In this document: in pieces, positions 5,982 through 7,104 of the stretch
How the letters are laid out: each line of letters opens with the position of its first letter
Numbering within the stretch: the first letter of the stretch is position 1
Source of the DNA: CAYLLT01 sp964591605
Lineage (GTDB): Bacteria; Planctomycetota; Phycisphaerae; UBA1845; PWPN01
Assembly (NCBI GenBank): GCA_964591605.1
Contig: CAZQEN010000381.1
Location: forward strand, 1 to 7,104
Direction of reading: 5' to 3'
DNA length: 7,104 nucleotides
Program-made: the position numbers and the translations under genes
Notes under the pieces: model-generated
Databases searched by the model: none
The model's input: the letters and a program-made list of their open reading frames with translations, nothing else
What the model was told of the DNA's origin: nothing

Positions 5982-5987
5982 TATACT
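5979..5987 (+). promoter_or_regulatory. Extended -10 promoter of preA
   Basis: TGG directly precedes TATACT (5982-5987), which matches five of six -10 positions; the TGN extension is the classic substitute for a weak -35. No good -35 box is seen 17 bases upstream. It sits in an otherwise GC-rich spacer. Transcription would start near 5994, giving a leader of about 70 bases before the preA ATG. Confidence 0.5.
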
Positions 5988-5997
5988 ACCCCTTATG

Positions 5998-6036
5998 CCG
6001 CATGCCTCAGAGGGAACCCCGCCTCGGGGCGTGCGG
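5998..6036 (+). promoter_or_regulatory. Stable leader hairpin upstream of preA
   Basis: CCGCATGCC (5998-6006) pairs with GGCGTGCGG (6028-6036) in a nine-base-pair stem with one U-G pair. A competing hairpin inside, CCCCG (6017-6021) with CGGGG (6025-6029), uses two of the same bases, so the two folds exclude each other. The structure begins almost at the predicted transcript start and ends 16 bases before the GGGAG ribosome site. It could be a 5' stabilising or attenuating element. No known riboswitch class is recognised. Confidence 0.45.
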
Positions 6037-6052
6037 AATCGGGCCTCTCGCC

Positions 6053-6057
6053 GGGAG
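6053..6057 (+). promoter_or_regulatory. Shine-Dalgarno of preA
   Basis: GGGAG lies seven bases before ATG at 6065. It favours that start over the in-frame ATG at 6002, which has no such site and would add 21 residues without family similarity. Confidence 0.65.
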
Positions 6058-6064
6058 ATCGTTC

Positions 6065-7104
6065 ATGTCCACGCTCGCCACCACTGTCAACGGGCTCAAT
6101 CTGCCCAACCCGTTCATCATCGGCTCCGGCCCGCCCGGAACCAACGCGAATGTCATCTCGAAGGCGTTCGACGAAGGCTGGGGCGCGGTGATCTGCAAGA
6201 CGATCAGCCTCGATTCGTCCAAAGTCGTCAACGTCGCCCCCCGTTACGCCCGTGTCCGCGATGAGAAGTCGCGCGAGGTCTACGGCTGGGAGAACATCGA
6301 ATTGATCAGCGACCGCTCCTTTGGCGTCTGGATCGACGAGCTGCGAGCGGTGAAAGATCAGTACCCCGACCGTATCCTCATCGCCTCGATCATGGAGGAA
6401 TACAACAGGGACGCGTGGGTGGAGATCGTCGAACGGACGCAGGCCACCGGCGTCGACGCGTTCGAGCTCAATTTTTCCTGCCCGCACGGCCTGCCCGAGC
6501 GGCGCATGGGCGCGGCGATGGGCGAGGATCCGTGCATCCTCGAGGAGGTGGCCGGCTGGGTCATGTCGGCCGCGAAGGTGCCGGTGTGGGCCAAGATGAC
6601 GCCCAACGTCACGCACATCGTCGACCCCGGCCGGGCGGCCCTGCGCGCCGGCTGCCAGGGGCTCAGCGCCATCAACACGATTCTCTGCGTGATGGGCGTC
6701 GATCTCGATACGCTTCGCCCCGAGCCGTCAGTGGAGGGATATACCGTCCCCGGCGGGTACTCCTGCCGGGCCATCCGCCCGATCGCCCTGCGGATGTGCA
6801 TGGAGCTGGCTACGATGATCCGCAAGGAGTTCCCCGGCCGCACGCTCAGCGGCATCGGCGGCGTGGAAAGCGGCGAAGACGCCGCGGAGTTCATCCTGCT
6901 GGGCGCCGACACCGTCCAGGTCTGCACCGGCGTGATGAAGCACGGCTACGAGCTGATCCACAAGCTCACCGACGGCCTCGCCAGCTTCATGGCCAAACAC
7001 AATTTCAATTCCATTGACGACTTCAAGGGCCACAGCCTCCAGTTCTTCACCACGCACGCCGACCTCGTCCGCCGCCAGGCGCAGGCCAAGGCCGCCGCCC
7101 GCGA
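6065..7104 (+). CDS. preA: NAD-dependent dihydropyrimidine dehydrogenase subunit PreA, 3'-truncated
   Basis: The frame starts at ATG 6065 and is open to the window end (346 full codons). It encodes the FMN-binding TIM barrel shared by PreA and the C-terminal half of eukaryotic dihydropyrimidine dehydrogenase, which reduces uracil and thymine in pyrimidine catabolism. Start motif: VNGLNLPNPFIIGSGPP. Residues matching the mammalian active site are visible: K45 in CKT, N114 in ASIMEEYN, N136 and the catalytic acid C139 in ELNFSCPHG, K177 in AKMTPN, and N204-T205 in AINT. By analogy with pig enzyme these are K574, N609, N668, C671, K709 and N736-T737. The phosphate-binding GGV and the RPIALR helix follow. 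The family's C-terminal two-[4Fe-4S] ferredoxin domain should lie beyond the window. Its electron-supplying partner PreT is not seen here. All key residues are kept, so an active pyrimidine reductase or close relative is likely. Confidence 0.93.
   Translation, partial: MSTLATTVNGLNLPNPFIIGSGPPGTNANVISKAFDEGWGAVICKTISLDSSKVVNVAPRYARVRDEKSREVYGWENIELISDRSFGVWIDELRAVKDQYPDRILIASIMEEYNRDAWVEIVERTQATGVDAFELNFSCPHGLPERRMGAAMGEDPCILEEVAGWVMSAAKVPVWAKMTPNVTHIVDPGRAALRAGCQGLSAINTILCVMGVDLDTLRPEPSVEGYTVPGGYSCRAIRPIALRMCMELATMIRKEFPGRTLSGIGGVESGEDAAEFILLGADTVQVCTGVMKHGYELIHKLTDGLASFMAKHNFNSIDDFKGHSLQFFTTHADLVRRQAQAKAAAR

Noticed and set aside
6002..6064. Alternative preA start at ATG 6002
   Set aside because: In frame, but the added 21 residues lie in the leader hairpin, lack family similarity and lack a ribosome site; GGGAG before 6065 is better.
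6358..6927. Minus-strand open frame opposite preA
   Set aside because: Antisense to a gene whose active-site residues are all present; no motif in the translation.
1..7104. Defence, secretion, biosynthetic or mobile system
   Set aside because: I looked for transposases, integrases, nucleases, toxin-antitoxin pairs, NRPS/PKS modules and tRNA genes and saw none. The genes are housekeeping or metabolic types plus planctomycete-type hypotheticals.

Overview
The window is GC-rich and almost certainly bacterial, most likely from a planctomycete (Planctomycetota). The best evidence is two small membrane proteins with the CGYxLxG...CPECG zinc-ribbon signature that recurs in planctomycetal genomes. 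The gaps are also filled with short palindromic repeats of kinds I associate with such genomes. This assignment rests on remembered family patterns, not on a search.

Layout from left to right. (1) Positions 1-1332, plus strand: the 3' part of an ABC-F ATPase gene, cut by the window start. (2) Positions 1366-1438: a long inverted repeat built from 8-base CACGAAGR units, between convergent genes. (3) Positions 3502 down to 1409, minus strand: a probable three-gene operon of an AmmeMemoRadiSam system protein B (MEMO family), a zinc-ribbon membrane protein whose ATG overlaps the MEMO stop by 4 bases, and a small CxxC-rich single-helix membrane protein whose last codons lie inside the inverted repeat. 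A sigma70-like promoter and a strong Shine-Dalgarno precede the MEMO gene. (4) Positions 3621-3750: a cluster of GAATGACGAA-type repeats. (5) Positions 5714 down to 3784, minus strand: a two-gene redox operon of a short-chain dehydrogenase with alanine at the usual catalytic serine position, then a Rieske [2Fe-2S]/flavodoxin-like fusion. (6) Positions 5715-6064: a geneless, structured divergent spacer with an extended -10 promoter and a stable leader hairpin facing right. (7) Position 6065 to the window end, plus strand: preA, the dihydropyrimidine dehydrogenase catalytic subunit, cut at the 3' end before its expected ferredoxin domain.

How the genes may work together: the right half is oxidoreductases (SDR, Rieske-flavoprotein, PreA), but only the first two look co-transcribed, and a shared pathway with PreA is inference. 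In the left operon the ATGA overlap suggests coupled translation of the MEMO protein with a membrane zinc-ribbon protein, while the usual partners AMMECR1 and the radical SAM enzyme are absent from this window. I see no phage, transposase, CRISPR, tRNA, rRNA or recognisable defence system. The most unusual items are the Rieske-flavodoxin fusion with its extra cysteines, the MEMO/zinc-ribbon coupling, the repeat-derived C-terminus, and a perfect 26-base palindrome inside a coding sequence.
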